From contig NW_019774003.1 of the NCBI RefSeq assembly GCF_001039355.2, positions 30,374 to 94,373 of the forward strand: a stretch of DNA of 64,000 nucleotides, read 5' to 3'. The notes under the pieces were generated by a model. That model made no database searches, was not told the DNA's origin, and was given only the letters and a program-made list of their open reading frames with translations. The stretch is from Lingula anatina (Eukaryota; Brachiopoda; Lingulata; Lingulida; Lingulidae). Of the stretch, positions 45,967 through 58,192 are shown piece by piece. Made by a program: the position numbers and the translations under genes. The first letter of the stretch is position 1; each line of letters begins with the position of its first letter.

Positions 45967-48558
45967 AATAAAAATAATTTAGCATGATCCTCATCCAACA
46001 GGCACTCAGGCAGCGATTTAATACTTATTACTGAACCAAGATATTTTGCTAAATTGAACACTTTCCTCATATAAAGTCTTTTCATTGTCTTTCGCAATTT
46101 CTTTCATAGGAATTTGAAAAAAAAAAATTATATAGCCTCTTCTTGATGGTCAGAGTAGCAGGTACTGATACAAAATAATTTGGAACCTTTATCTGGACTT
46201 AGTCTAAAAACTGATCAACACGGCTTTGAAACACCTCAACCTACTCTTAGGACCTTGGATGGTTACCAAGGACTTGTCTGATATGGAAGTTATGATTTAA
46301 TTTAAAATAGTTGTATATTATCTCAGCTTGATATATTATGACTTTCGTAAACTTGGAAGGCACAGTTTTTGCTTCTTTTAAGATACAAATGCTACTAAAC
46401 CACAGAACTGCTTTTCTCAGGGATTATAAATATTATGTATTAGCCACTTTTTACCATGAAGCAGTGGAAAGAGTAGTGATTACAAATGCAATGAAAGCTT
46501 TAATGACATTTATGAACTTTTATTTTAATAAATTTCTTAACATCCTTGAAAAAACTAATTAAATTTAACTCAACTGTTCTGTGCTGAGAGAGAAAAACTG
46601 GTTTTGTCTCGGCACTGACAAACATGCATTGCACAAAGTTATAAGACTATAAATGAATTTGCAATTTAATTTCTATTTAACAAATACAATTTAACAATAA
46701 CACCTCTACAATCTTAACAAAAAGAAATAAGGAATGGACTACAACAACATTACGATAATGGCCTTCACTCCTGGTGAACAACTACTAGCTATTTAACGAT
46801 TCTACAGTAAACTCTTGAAACAAAAGCAAGGCTATTCATGATCAAGAATCGGGTTAGTCCAATAAATCTCTTCACCGATTTACAATGTGGACTCTTGGCA
46901 TCTCTGATTGATTAATAACTGGACTCTAAATACTAAAGATGGCACTTTTGCTTGTTACTACAACACCTGATGATAACTAGATATAATATCTCTCAATTTA
47001 GGTATGTGAGATATTCTATGCCATTGTTGAGAAATTAATACTTTAAAAGGAGTACACCTGCTCCTTTGCACAACAAACTGAGAAAAACTTGTGTCAGAGT
47101 GAAAAAACTAATACCACTTTGCCTCCTAAATACTTATGGCAGCTCATTTAAAATAAACTGAAGATATATACTAAAAATAAATATAAAACATAAATGCACA
47201 TTTTTTATATAAAATCTTTTGTCTTTGATGCCCTTTCCTCTTACATCACTCACTTTTCAGGATATCTTTCACTTATCACAGTAACTATAATTAAAAGGCA
47301 TCACATTCAATTACAGGGTGCCTATGGCATTTCTGCAGCAGCCATGAAATCAGTTTAACTGCAACTGAATGAAGATCATGAAACAAAACAAATTTGAAAT
47401 AAATTTGATTAAAATTCATCTTGTCAGACAAAAGGTAACCGGTACAGTATGTAGATATGTAAACTTTATAGTACTACTTGGACAACAGATTCAATTACTG
47501 CAGCACTAATAAGTACTGTTTATACATATCAACAAATGAGTACATGTGCAAATTGTGACCTTCACAGCAGGTGCATAATAAGGTGTTATCGCTTTCCGAG
47601 TCACTGAAAGATATTTTAATAGCACAAAAGCTAAGAAACTAATACTCTGGAGCAATTGGTCCTCCTTAACAGCAATTGACCTCACAATGTCACTTTATCT
47701 TCACTGCTGTTGACAATGCTTTCATTCCTTTATGTTTACCATTGCATTTGTCCAAGGGGAAAATCATCACTTGGTCATGACAATGGCCCACATAATCACA
47801 GGTATATCATTCTTTGCATTTTTAATCCACAGCAATGGGTACTTTCATGGCATAATTTTTCAATTTTCTCCCTTTTTCTCCATGGCAGGTTTGCTACATG
47901 CATCTTTCCCCTTTCTTTTTCCTCTTGAAACAATGATGAACATGCGTGTATCACAGAAGCAACAAGACTATACTGCAAATTGCTTTTAACAAGCTGATTT
48001 TCTCAAAAGTGGACCTGATGATGTAGATATGCTACAAAAAAGAAAGAAAAAGATTGCTGACTGTATATAGAATTCCAATAAAATGAGGAAGAACCATATG
48101 CAGAGATAACATTTTCCAAACAGAAATTTAATTTATTTAATAGCAAAAACAGATTGCCATTCATGTTCTAAGTACACTTTTATATAAGTTATGTTTAGCA
48201 CAAGGGGAGAACTGATAAGGCATTTTTTGCAGAAATCTAAATGATAAAAATGGAAGACAAAACAAAATTGGAAAAATTCGAAGGTTAACATTAACTTACT
48301 GATTCTCAGGCTGTGCTTCACAGTAACATTATCAATTGTACATGAAATTATACCTGGGCTCACTCCCAAGGTTAAAATTTCTTAAAGCAAATCTGTTGAA
48401 TAACTTTGGCCCAGTCAAAATTTGAACTGACTAAATAAATAAATAAATCTTACATTTTCTTTAGACAAAATTTAAGGCATATTATTAACATTTTGCAAGG
48501 ATTTACTATGCTAAAATTAACCAAACTTGTGATACACTCTCTTTCTGGGGTGGTGTTC
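45967..48558. other. intergenic between the convergent ependymin-related gene and STK19
   Basis: It holds the 3' ends of two convergent genes. A TTTATT (AATAAA on the minus strand) near 48132-48137 could end STK19 about 420 nt after its stop. Open frames such as 46338-46562 and 47732-47989 show no domain. I see no RNA gene. Confidence 0.5.
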
Positions 48559-50517
48559 TTACCATTCTACTAAATCAGCTCCAATAATGTCATGAATGTG
48601 GTAGGCCATTCCTAGTTTGGCAACTTTTGGCAGCTTTCTGGTTTCCAGGTCCTGAGGATAAACATTGTTATAAAATACATAACTTATCAATTGCTATAAC
48701 TTTAAATATCCAAGTCTAATAAATAATGAATATTATTCTCAAAGACACAGTACACTAACATTTCATTGCTAACATGTTTTTTCAATTAAATACCAGGAAG
48801 GTATAGTGCCCATTATTTAATCATGTTTCATTTCCTCAGTATTTTTCAACCACATCTTCATTACCCCTATGATAAATATTTGGTGTGTAACAAGTTTGTA
48901 CCCTTGGACATTTTGAGAAAGTCCTTGACAGCCACCATTCTCAATAGTAATTGATTGGTTTCAATGAGATAAAAACCAAAGAAAGTTTGTTTTTTGGTGA
49001 TTTCCACATCTTTATTACCCCACCTATATATATCAGGTGGGTGCATTGTTTGCCTCTAAACCAGCACTCACATTTTGTAGTGTCTCTTTATATTTGCTCT
49101 TTGTGATCATCATTAGGACAGCTTTTCTGCCTCTGGTAAAGCTCTTCATAAACAGTCCAGCATCAGGAATGGAGACCCACCAACTTCCTATGTCCCTCAC
49201 TGTGAGAACACTGGCCTTTACCAGTTGACTAAAACACAGAATATATCTAATTAATGAGCTAATTGTTCAATGTATTTAAAAGAAGGTAATTAACACAAAA
49301 AATTCCTACAAAACTGACTCTATGTATGCACTGATACACAAATGTAGTCTTTGTCTTCTACAATCTGAATCTTGTACTTGATATTCCAGTGATCACTCAA
49401 AGCAAAGGTCCCAGAAATCTACCAGCTCGTCCGAATAAAAATAAAAATAACTTAGAAGTTACAATACAGATGATACAAAATGTATCATACCAGCAGCAGC
49501 CACTGCTATTGCCTCATACTACCATTGCAGCTCAATCTATACTCACGTAATTTCTTCATCTGTGTATCTGTACTGGTTGATCATAGTTTGTTTATTGACA
49601 CTGACATCTGGGCAACCACAAGCTATTTCAGTCAGGAATCTGTCTGGAAGTTTATGCACAAAACAATGTACAAGAACACAAATGTCTAGACGGGTTCACT
49701 TTATCATTTTAAAGTCTTAAATATTTCAAAAGCATTTTTATCAAGTTACATAAATTATTTTAAAACAGTGAGACAGATAATAAAGGTGAAATGCCAATGT
49801 TTTAAGCCTGATACCATCAATAAACCATACATCTTTAAAATGTACATGTACATCCAGGAACACATTTTCATCATTATTACAATTACTATCATCATTGTAA
49901 CTGTATGTCATCAGTTTTAATGTCTACCCATATGTGATATAAATGGCAAACAATTGTTGTCTCTTGAAAACTACAAATTTCTTGCTCTTTCTTACTTATG
50001 AGTCCTCTGTGCACTGCAATCTCAGCAGTCGTCTTTAGGACATGTGATTTGTAGTCTGCAGTAAAAACAATACAGTATTCCTCCATCTCTCCACCTAGTC
50101 TGAAAAGTCTGATTTCTCCACTTAATCGAAGATCTTCCTATCATTAAAAAGATAGTAAAATAACAATAATAAATTAAAAATTATAATTTTTTCAAATTTT
50201 TTATGAAAAGCGCAATTATGTGTGACAGCCATTTCCCTTTTTCCCTACAGGGATACCAATGTAATAATCAACCTTTCCTATTTGACAATGTATATTTTGT
50301 TAAGGCAGTAGTATACAAAATATACACCATTTCCAGTATAATTTCAGAATCAAAAGCATCTAACATACTAAATACTACCAAAGTTATGAAGAACGTTGAG
50401 AAAAGGTCAAAAAGTTGGAAGTAGAGTTGATATTTGCACATAAGGTTGTGGTTTGGAAGTCCATTGCAAGTGTATATGTGTGTATACATGAGTGCATGCA
50501 TGTACGTGTGTTCTTTC

Positions 50518-50552
<35 letters not shown>

Positions 50553-51399
50553 TTTTTGAGAGAGAGCGAGAGAGAGAATAAATTTGTCATGAACATACCA
50601 GTTGCTTGTCCACCACTGTTCTATTTTTCAAGATACTATACAACTGATGTTTGAGAATAATAGGTGGCAACCTTCCTTCAAACTTTTCAACAGGAAACAA
50701 GTTCTTAAGGTACAGCAAGGTGGCTTTGGTGTCATTTGGCACATTATTTTCTGAAAAAAAAAGAAGCTGAAATATTTAATCATCACTTTTTCATATTACA
50801 TTTTCATTTTCCATATCGATATATCAAAGTGTTCCAGATACATTTATGCTTAATATTAGACTGAATTTACACCAGCTTCTTCATTTTCAAATGTCCATAC
50901 GTTTCTTTATCTGAGTGCAACATGTTTACGTTTATTTCCTATTTATCACATTAAAGCTAAATCTATTTAGGGCCAAATGCTCATTACCAACTGTGGTCCA
51001 ATTTTTCAAATGGAAAAAAATCATTGGGTGCTGATGCGGTAAGTGGAAGAAATGAACTATTGAACTACAATATGCATTTTACATCAGCCCCCCTCTTCCC
51101 CTCCAAAAGCTTTTACGTTCATTAGTTTACAAAATTAAATCTTGTCAACCAACTCTGTTAACAGATAATCACTGCTTATTAACCAACTTATAAATTTTGG
51201 ACTTTTTTTGTAAAACAGACCCCTGAATGTACATGTATCAACTTATACTATCTATCAGAATCTATACATTACCTAGTGGTTCTTGATTCCACAAACTGGA
51301 TGAAGTTTCTACGTTCAATGTAGTGCCATTCTTGGGGGCCAGACAGACCTTCTTCCTGTGTCTGTACACATCTGGGAGCAGAGAACGCTTCCTACTCAT
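48559..51399 (-). CDS. STK19: STK19 homologue (winged-helix transcription-coupled repair factor), 255 aa
   Basis: Coding exons on the minus strand are 51399-51273, 50750-50599, 50137-49996, 49643-49547, 49228-49072 and 48651-48559; phases 1, 0, 1, 2 and 0 all agree, and 768 nt end in TAA. Diagnostic STK19 segments are the start MSRKRSLLPDVYRHRKK, LPPIILKHQLYSI, NRTVVDKQL, GEIRLFRLG, VFTADYKSHVL, the strand block LVKASVLTVRDIGSWWVS, the basic stretch FTRGRKAVLMM, and LGMAYHIHDIIGADLVEW at the end. Length matches the roughly 254-aa human protein. STK19 was first called a kinase; later work describes a DNA-binding winged-helix protein that acts in transcription-coupled nucleotide excision repair. 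No kinase motif is visible here. A non-coding 5' exon (52563 to 52530, donor CAG|GTTAGC) is likely, joined to the acceptor TTTAAG at 51418. It is head-to-head with DXO. Confidence 0.95.
50519..50578. repeat. (TG)n and (GA)n microsatellite
   Basis: A TG tract at about 50519-50549 and a short GA tract to 50578, ending about 20 bp outside STK19 coding exon 2, in the following intron. Confidence 0.93.
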
Positions 51400-52111
51400 G
51401 ATTCCACAAAAACCAACCTTAAATACATGAAGGGACATGGTTAAAATAAATTCACTTTTTCTTTCATGCACATAAATTTATAGTTGGTAACAACTAGGAG
51501 CAAATGCAATATATCTAGTGAAAATGCATGTACATTATTCATGATTTATTCAAGGAAGTAATTTTTATTTTATTTATATTATTACAACATAAACCAACAA
51601 GAAATATGTATCTTTTAACTGTCTCTTCTGAAACTTCAAACAAGATGTAAATTCTATTTCATATCTACATATTATATTAAATTACTTAATTAGAAAGTAG
51701 GTAAAATACTAAAGTTCTGGGGCAGGCCGTGTGTGATTTAAGAAAAGGAACAATTTACTGTTTTATTTCTAGGAAAATATGATTTAGCATTAAAATCCTG
51801 GATATTTCCAAATACCTTCAATCAGGAGGTTAAGTTCTACTGTGTACACTTTGGGAGAAATATTGTATCAATTTTGTTTTTTTCCCCAAAGTGTAAATTT
51901 GTGGACCAAAATACCCATGATTTGCCTATTTCACATACATATTACTCTGCTTGGAAAAATCCCAAAACCAAAATTCCAACCTAAACACCTATATCTTTAT
52001 TGTGTAACAAAAATCTAGTGTACGACAATTTTTAGGGGTTGAAAATCACATTGGACAGCTTTTGATCATACTTAGATACATAACAATATGTGGGTAAAAT
52101 TTACAATTGAA

Positions 52112-52123
52112 GGGGGGGGGGGG
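52112..52123. repeat. poly-G tract, 12 bp
   Basis: Homopolymer in the presumed first intron of STK19. Confidence 0.9.
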
Positions 52124-52533
52124 ACAGTGACCCCTAGTAGCCCTACAATTTGAGTCAGTTTTTGGTTTTACCACTATTACTAGGACATGCTAGGTACATG
52201 TGCTTTATACCTAATTTTTCACATAATCTCAAATTCAAGACACAAAACAGCACAGCCAGTTAAGAAAATTATTGTACATGAAGATAAAGGTAGTTTTGGT
52301 GCCGAAAACTTACACGCCCTGAATGTGTCATGCGCTTGCTACATTTGCGACGTAACTCGTTTTTCAGCCCAGATATTTTTACAGTATATTTACCCTTTTA
52401 ACATATTCAAATAAAATGGGAACTCTAAATCTAAATTGTCTTGATTTAAAAAGAAACCTGCCCCTGTGGTTTAATTTATCGTTAATCAGGTTCTTATCCT
52501 AACAAAAGTAAAATAGCGAAAAAGCTAACCTGT

Positions 52534-52563
52534 TTATGCAAAAATTGGGACCGACACCTCCAT
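52534..52563 (-). promoter_or_regulatory. TISU/YY1-like ATG starting a nine-codon uORF in the STK19 5' exon
   Basis: The minus strand reads TTTCAAGATGGAGGTG. The ATG opens nine codons (MEVSVPIFA) and then TAA, just before a good splice donor (CAG|GTTAGC at 52530). The main STK19 ATG lies in the next exon at 51399. CAAGATGGmGG is the YY1 motif, which is also the TISU initiator used by short 5' UTRs. If translated it would be an upstream ORF damping STK19. The reading is seen; its use is inferred. Confidence 0.45.
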
Positions 52564-52726
52564 CTTGAAATGATTGATCACGTGTATAACTTGGGTGTTT
52601 TCATTGGACAAAGCGCCGACTTCCGGCAATATGCAGTGCAGCGCGAACTTGGACTCGGGCAGTCTTTAGTCTTATCGCTTTGATGCATTTTAGTTTCTGA
52701 ATTCTCAATTTGTCTTATCATGCCCC
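52564..52726. promoter_or_regulatory. bidirectional promoter of STK19 and DXO
   Basis: Only 163 bp separate the STK19 5' exon ATG (52563, minus) from the DXO start codon (52727, plus). The interval contains an E-box CACGTG (52579-52584), an inverted CCAAT box (ATTGG, 52602-52606) and an inverted ETS/GABP core ACTTCCGG (52619-52626), next to the YY1-like element at 52563. This set is typical of TATA-less bidirectional housekeeping promoters. The motifs are seen; promoter activity is inferred. Confidence 0.65.
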
Positions 52727-55700
52727 ATGAAGAGACACGCAGAAGAGCAAGATGAACATTTACATAAGGCCAGAAAGAGTGAAAATACTTCAAGTCCACA
52801 TGGACGACCAGCTGCCTTCAGAGTTCATCCTGCCACGAGATTCGAGGGAAAATTTCCATTTTACAGACAGCCAAAGGATATCGGTTGCTTTTCACTGGAC
52901 GCAGACAGGTTTTTTTACAACGATAAGAGTCAGTTGAAATGGCTTTATATGCCAGAGAATGTAAATAAAGTAAACTTCAATCTCAGGCATGGTTACAAAG
53001 TATTTCGGAAAAGGGACGATAGTGTCAAAGATTACATTGACGACTTGTTGAGATGGATCCTGGTGAACAGAAAGAAATTTTTGTTGCCAGGTCAAGACGA
53101 AGTATGTGATGGTGCATTTCCTCCTAAGTAAGGATATTGAGCAAGGCATTACGCAAAGGACATTGATTATGTATCTCATGTAGTTGTAAAAATGAGAAAT
53201 GATGCTCCAACTAAAATTTATAGTTTTCTTTTAGTTTGTATTTTTTTACCTGTTTAGATTACTCAGTTTGATTAAGCAATAATATAACAGTAATAATCCA
53301 TATCTGAACATTTTGTATTTTTGCCCTTTGAGGAGCCGTAAGAAGGTGATCTTTTGACAGGATTTTATATTTTTCATTGTGTTATTAATTCTGGTCATCT
53401 GAGCTATTATTGGTCCCTTATGGGCTATTACGTGAAATATATGCATGTGTGTGAATTTTGTGTGTATATTTTTGGGTCCTCAAAGAAGCAACAAATCTTT
53501 GTCGCTTATTGATTATAGCAGGGCTAGATGCATAAAAAAACATTTGTTTAAAGAATTGCAGTCTTATTCAGTGTTTATAAAAATGAAGACAAGGTTTTTA
53601 AAGAATTATTCAGTTTTGTAATTTTTTTCCTTTACCGTTTTCAGCCTCCATACTGATTTTGTGTGTTGGAGGGGCTTGCTGACCAAGCTGCTGTGTACCC
53701 CATATGAGAACAAAGATGGATGGCTGATAGGTGTGACCAAGTTTAATGGCACATATTACATGTGTGAATATGACACGCCAGAGAAGATTGCCGAGAGGGA
53801 GACTATGTCAGAGAGGCAGGATGAAATGTGCTACTGGGGTTATAAGTTTGAGCAGCACATGGTAGCTGGTAGGTTTTAGATGGATCTAAAAGACCTCTTA
53901 CCATGTACAACTATGTTTGTTGACAATTTGTTTGGTCAAATGTATTATCTGTTACTGTGTGTGTTTAGTTGTTGTTGCTTGTAAGATAATTGCTTACCTC
54001 ATGAGATAAAGAACATAGTTTTGAGGACCTGTGTATATCTGTTCTGTTGAATCTCCTTATAGATTCTGTTTTGCAGCAATGCTTTGAAGTTAAGAGCTCT
54101 TTTGAATTTTAATAATATTATTAGTTGGTTGTGTATGGTAGTTATATGGCCAAAATCAGATAATTATATATTGTTTGCATCTGCAAGACATATAATTTAA
54201 AGTTACACTAAGTACACTAGAGTACAAAGACTTTAAGTTTGTAACATCAGTACAGTTAAAAATTAAGACTACAGCACAGCATACTGTAACATTACAAAGC
54301 TGTATTTGTCAATTAAAAACAATGGCCCAGTGGCACAAGTAAGAGCCTATTTGATGCCTATAAATGATTATATTTTGCGTGGGGACACTTTTGAAATTAA
54401 TTGCTTTTCAGCAAAACCAGACAGTCAACCAGACACTTGTGTTCCTGTTAGTAATTATGAAGCATTTTGTCTTGTTGTAAGAGGAAGACTAAAAGAACAT
54501 TCTCTTGGTGAGTAATCTGCAAATACCTGGCATAATAAACCTTAGGCAAGTACTATACATATTCTTATTTTGCTAAGAAATGGGAATTTATTTTACTGAA
54601 ATGTATAAATAATTAGAGTGATGTGCAAAATGTGCAATTTGATTGTACTGTTTTCCAGTGTTTGCTGGGGAGACTGACTGTTATGATACCAAAGAAAAAT
54701 GTTATGTAGAATTAAAGACATCAAGAGAGATATATCAGCCAAACCAGGATAGAAATTTCAAAAGGTATGTGGTCTTAATATATTTTGGTTGATATATCAA
54801 ATCTTAACTCATAATAATAGAGATAAAAAAGCAAAAGTCAGTTTATTGGTTATATAATGATAATGATGATGATAAAGGCGAATTTCTGCTTAAAAATCAG
54901 TCTAGAACTTTTTTGTCACTTAGATTCATCACAGTCAGTTCCATATTCTTCCAGGTTTAAGTTAATCAAGTGGTGGGCCCAGTCATTCCTACCTGCTGTT
55001 CCTAAGGTTATCTGTGGTTTCCGTGACGATGATGGCGTGGTCAGACAGTTGAAGACTTACCGCACTCTTGACATGCCCAACATTGCCAAGGTATATCAGT
55101 ATAAAAGTATCAGCATTGTGAATTACATTTAAAAGTTGCCTTGTTACTTGAATGTAATAGCCTTTTTAGTAAGACTTTAAAGGTTCCAGTTTGTTTGTTG
55201 TAGATTTTTATCCATGTTTAAAGAAATTTTACTGCATATAAGTTGCATATATTTTGAACTATCAGTATACTTTCCTTGTAATGATTATTAGATTTAAATC
55301 TTTTTTCTAAAATTGTTTGTTGATAAATTTAAGCTGGAATAATCAGTTACGGATAAGTAAATTAGAAGATTATGAATTTAGGATATCCCCAACCCTTGGG
55401 ATCCTGCAGTTTGTATGAACTTCTGTGATCAGTTCCTGACATTTGTCAAGCAAGTTGTTCGAAAAGATGACCCTAAGTAAGTTACAATAATAAATATTCT
55501 ACAGCTTCTACTTTTAGCTGACCTGGATCATTGTGTGAGGCTCTGTTCTGTTCGTATATATTTGCAAAATATAAAGATTTCAACTTCAATATAAAGACTA
55601 CAACATTTTTATTCAAACTAGCACCTTTTTTCTTTATTTAATTATTTATGTGTGTAATAATTTGTAATGGATGGTCACCATTATAACATGGCTATGTCCT

Positions 55701-56091
55701 TTTAGAAAGTTCTATTTTGTGTAACATTTCCAAACATTTTTTCTGTGATAAAAATATAAATTTCATAATTTTTTTTCTGTAAAATTCATATCAGTATAAC
55801 TTTGAAGGTCTCATTGGCCAAAACAAGCCCTAAAGGTTAAATAAAAGGTTGGCTGGAAACTCTATACCTCTCATCAGTGTCCCAATTACTAACTTATTTC
55901 CCACCCACAAAAATGATTTTTTTTTTTGTTTTTACAGGATTGTTTACATGTTCAAATGGTATCCAAGACAAGACATCACTTGGACTGAGCACCCACAAGA
56001 CTCCAAGTTTACCTTTTTACCAAGCTGGTTTACTGACCCAGACCAACAGGGAAACAGTGGCAGTAAGCTGGAAACAAGTGCATCTTCTTGA
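52727..56091 (+). CDS. DXO: decapping and exoribonuclease protein DXO (Rai1 family), seven exons, 403 aa
   Basis: Exons 52727-53127, 53645-53868, 54412-54507, 54659-54764, 54955-55090, 55382-55476 and 55938-56091 join with consistent phases (1212 nt, stop TGA). Family blocks appear in order: LHTDFVCWRGLLTKLLCTPY, GYKFEQHM (first acidic metal ligand), FAGETDCYD (Glu and Asp ligands), CYVELKTSREIY (Glu and catalytic Lys), LIKWWAQSFLPAVPKV, PWDPAVCMNFCDQF, and the C-terminal FLPSWF. The length is near the 396 aa of human DXO. DXO removes incomplete or non-canonical (NAD, FAD) 5' caps and degrades the RNA 5'-3' in nuclear quality control. In exon 1 two donors are possible: 53102 would break phase, whereas GTAAGG at 53128 gives phase 2 and restores the conserved junction. 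It is divergent from STK19. All catalytic residues are present, so it is likely active. Confidence 0.97.
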
Positions 56092-56608
56092 TAGTTCAGT
56101 CTTAGCTGAGTTTTCAGTATAATCAGATTTTGAACTGTGACATATTTCTATTTATTAAGGATTGTATTTAATGGTACTTTATGCTGAAACTATAAAGTTG
56201 TTTGTCCCAGAAGACAAGGCAACAGGTTTAAGTGTGAAGGCAATTTTGCAAAATAGTTAAGATCAGGTACTGCTTACTTCATTTTACATAAATCTGCTTT
56301 TAGGATCTTTCTCCTTTACAACATCCATGTTATAACCTCTGATATCTGTTATCTCTGTTTTATAGTATGAAGTAATTGTTATACATGAACAGAAAACATC
56401 AACTGCAACACACCTGTTCAGACTGTCAACTCTCTGTGGTTGTTCTAAGGCTGTTAGAGTTGTATGGATACTATTTGTGAAGCATTAATTTTGATAATTG
56501 TACCTGTCCATACAGTGTAACAGTAATCTTTCTGAAAAGTCCTAAAATTTTTTTTCCACCCCAAACATAAGATGTGGCATATTTATCGTCAAGCTTCCTT
56601 TTTCTCTC
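56092..56608. other. DXO 3' flank
   Basis: AT-rich, no open frame of note and no AATAAA close to the DXO stop. The piggyBac fragment begins within about 520 bp of the DXO stop on the opposite strand. Confidence 0.5.
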
Positions 56609-57275
56609 CTAATTTTTGTGCTGCACTTTCAAACATAGCTTGTGCTTCCTGAGCTGCTTTTCTTGCTTTCTTTGAAGATTCTTCTTTCTCTCTATCTTCT
56701 TCCAAACACCTTTTGTAGTTCTGAAAAGGTAATCTGGCTGATTCCACCAAAGGCTTGGTGATGGGAACAGTGGCTTGCCTTCATTTTTTGTAACCACATC
56801 ATTGGTTAACCTCAGACCATTGACTGATTGGGTAGTTAGTAGGGCTCTGTCCTGAGTGACTGTCCTCTTGTTGACATATAGACTTCTTACAACATCTGCA
56901 TTGCTGAGGATTAAGCAAAGGCATGCTTTCACAAATTGAAGCCTGCCTGTTCCCAATTTTATGTTGAGGACATTCCTCCAGTAATGATCAGTGCGGACAT
57001 TTGATGCCTTATTGTTAATGTACCAGTGTAAAGTCATAGTATTGGGAAGTCCTTTTCTGTTGGCCCTCACTATATCACAAGTGGGTGTGGACCTTCTCAC
57101 ACTTTTGTTAAAATTATCCTTGTATCTTGTGTAAAAATAATCCTTGTATAAATGGTGGCCTTTATCTAAAAAACAATTCGTGACAGACATAATGACATCA
57201 TGTGTAGCACCATTGTTAGTTCCGTTTTCATCTTTTCTGGTGTAGACTTGTAAGTTACTGACATAGCCAAATATT
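56609..57275 (-). pseudogene. piggyBac-type transposase fragment
   Basis: A 193-codon open frame, which extends upstream without a stop to about 57275 (GYVSNLQVYTRK), matches the central and late part of piggyBac transposases: TNCFLDKGHHLYKDYFYT and CDIVRANRKGLPN correspond to the family's LLDKGHxLYxDNxYT and GTVRxNRKGxP blocks. The N-terminal half and the first acidic catalytic block are missing, and the usual C-terminal Cys-rich RING-like tail is replaced by a basic Lys/Arg-rich stretch (KKNLQRKQEKQLRKHK). No inverted repeats or TTAA pair were found. It is a truncated copy on the strand opposite DXO, not an active element. Confidence 0.75.
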
Positions 57276-57439
57276 GCCTTCTGGTTCCTTTGTCAGCCTT
57301 TTCAGCTGTGCGTATGTGCTTTTTGGGTTCTAGTCAACCTTTGGTTCGTTTCTCACAGTAACCAATATTGTATGTGGGATTGAACTAACTTCGTTGTTCA
57401 GTGGGTATGGTGGCAGTGCAGGTAGATCCTCATAAGTAA

Positions 57440-58192
57440 AGTAAACTACTTCTATGTGTAACTGGGCTTATTTGTTATTATGTTGCTACTTGGGTTAGAT
57501 CTTCAGCCATAGAAACAAAACAGTGTGTAGTCCTCAAGGACTTCACACTTGTCAGGTGTTGTAACCCCTCAGAAAACTCATTCTTAAATTCTCGACCTTT
57601 GATCAGGGTGGATTCTTTCTGGAAAGCCATACCAGAAAACATGGTCGTTAAAAATCTTGTCCGCAGCAGTCTGCCCCAACGAGTTTGTAGTGGCATAAGC
57701 AATTGCGAATCTAATGAAATGGTCCACCACAACCAGGAAGTACTGGTATCCACCCTTGCAGGTTTCCAGAGGAAGGAAGTCAATTGATATCATTTGGAAT
57801 GGATACTTCGTCTCAGTAGGTTGCAGTGGTGCCAAAGCTTTTTAGTTTGGTGGTTTGTCCTTTAAACACTTACACAAGTGCTTCACAAAGTGATCAATAT
57901 CTCTTGCCATGTGGGGCCAGTAGAAGCAGTTTTGGGCAAGAGACAAGACTTTGTCTGTTCCCAAGTGCCTATGATTCATGTGTAACTCTTCCAGAACAAT
58001 TGGATGGAACTCTTTTGGAAGTACAATCTGGTGACTTCTTGTTCCTGATGGGCACCGTGTTACCCGTCTCAAAACACCATCTTCACCAACTGTTAATATC
58101 TCCCATCTTTGGAGTAAAGTCTTACATTCAGGAGATAAATGTTTCACGGACCTGTGACTTGCTTTTGTGCCCAATTCTACCAGCTTTTTCAC
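57440..58192 (-). pseudogene. Ty3/gypsy-type retrotransposon integrase fragment, broken
   Basis: Frame 58192-57842 carries an integrase zinc-binding (H2C2) region (HRHLGTDKVLSL, FYWPHMARDIDHF) in which the first of the two zinc-binding Cys has been replaced. After an in-frame stop (near 57838) comes part of the catalytic core (MISIDFLP with the first Asp, FLVVVDHFIRFAIAY with the second). A frameshift near 57590 moves the end to another frame. Farther upstream (to about 58430) are weaker traces of pol. No long terminal repeats, protease or intact reverse transcriptase were seen. This is a dead fragment of a pol gene; it is described only and not reconstructed. Confidence 0.78.

Noticed and set aside
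49018-49041. Small hairpin CCCACCT...AGGTGGG near an STK19 splice donor
   Set aside because: The stem is only about 7 bp and weak; no reason to assign a splicing role.
53101-53102. Donor GTATGT as the end of DXO exon 1
   Set aside because: It would give phase 0 against a phase-2 acceptor at 53645; the GTAAGG at 53128 restores the conserved junction.
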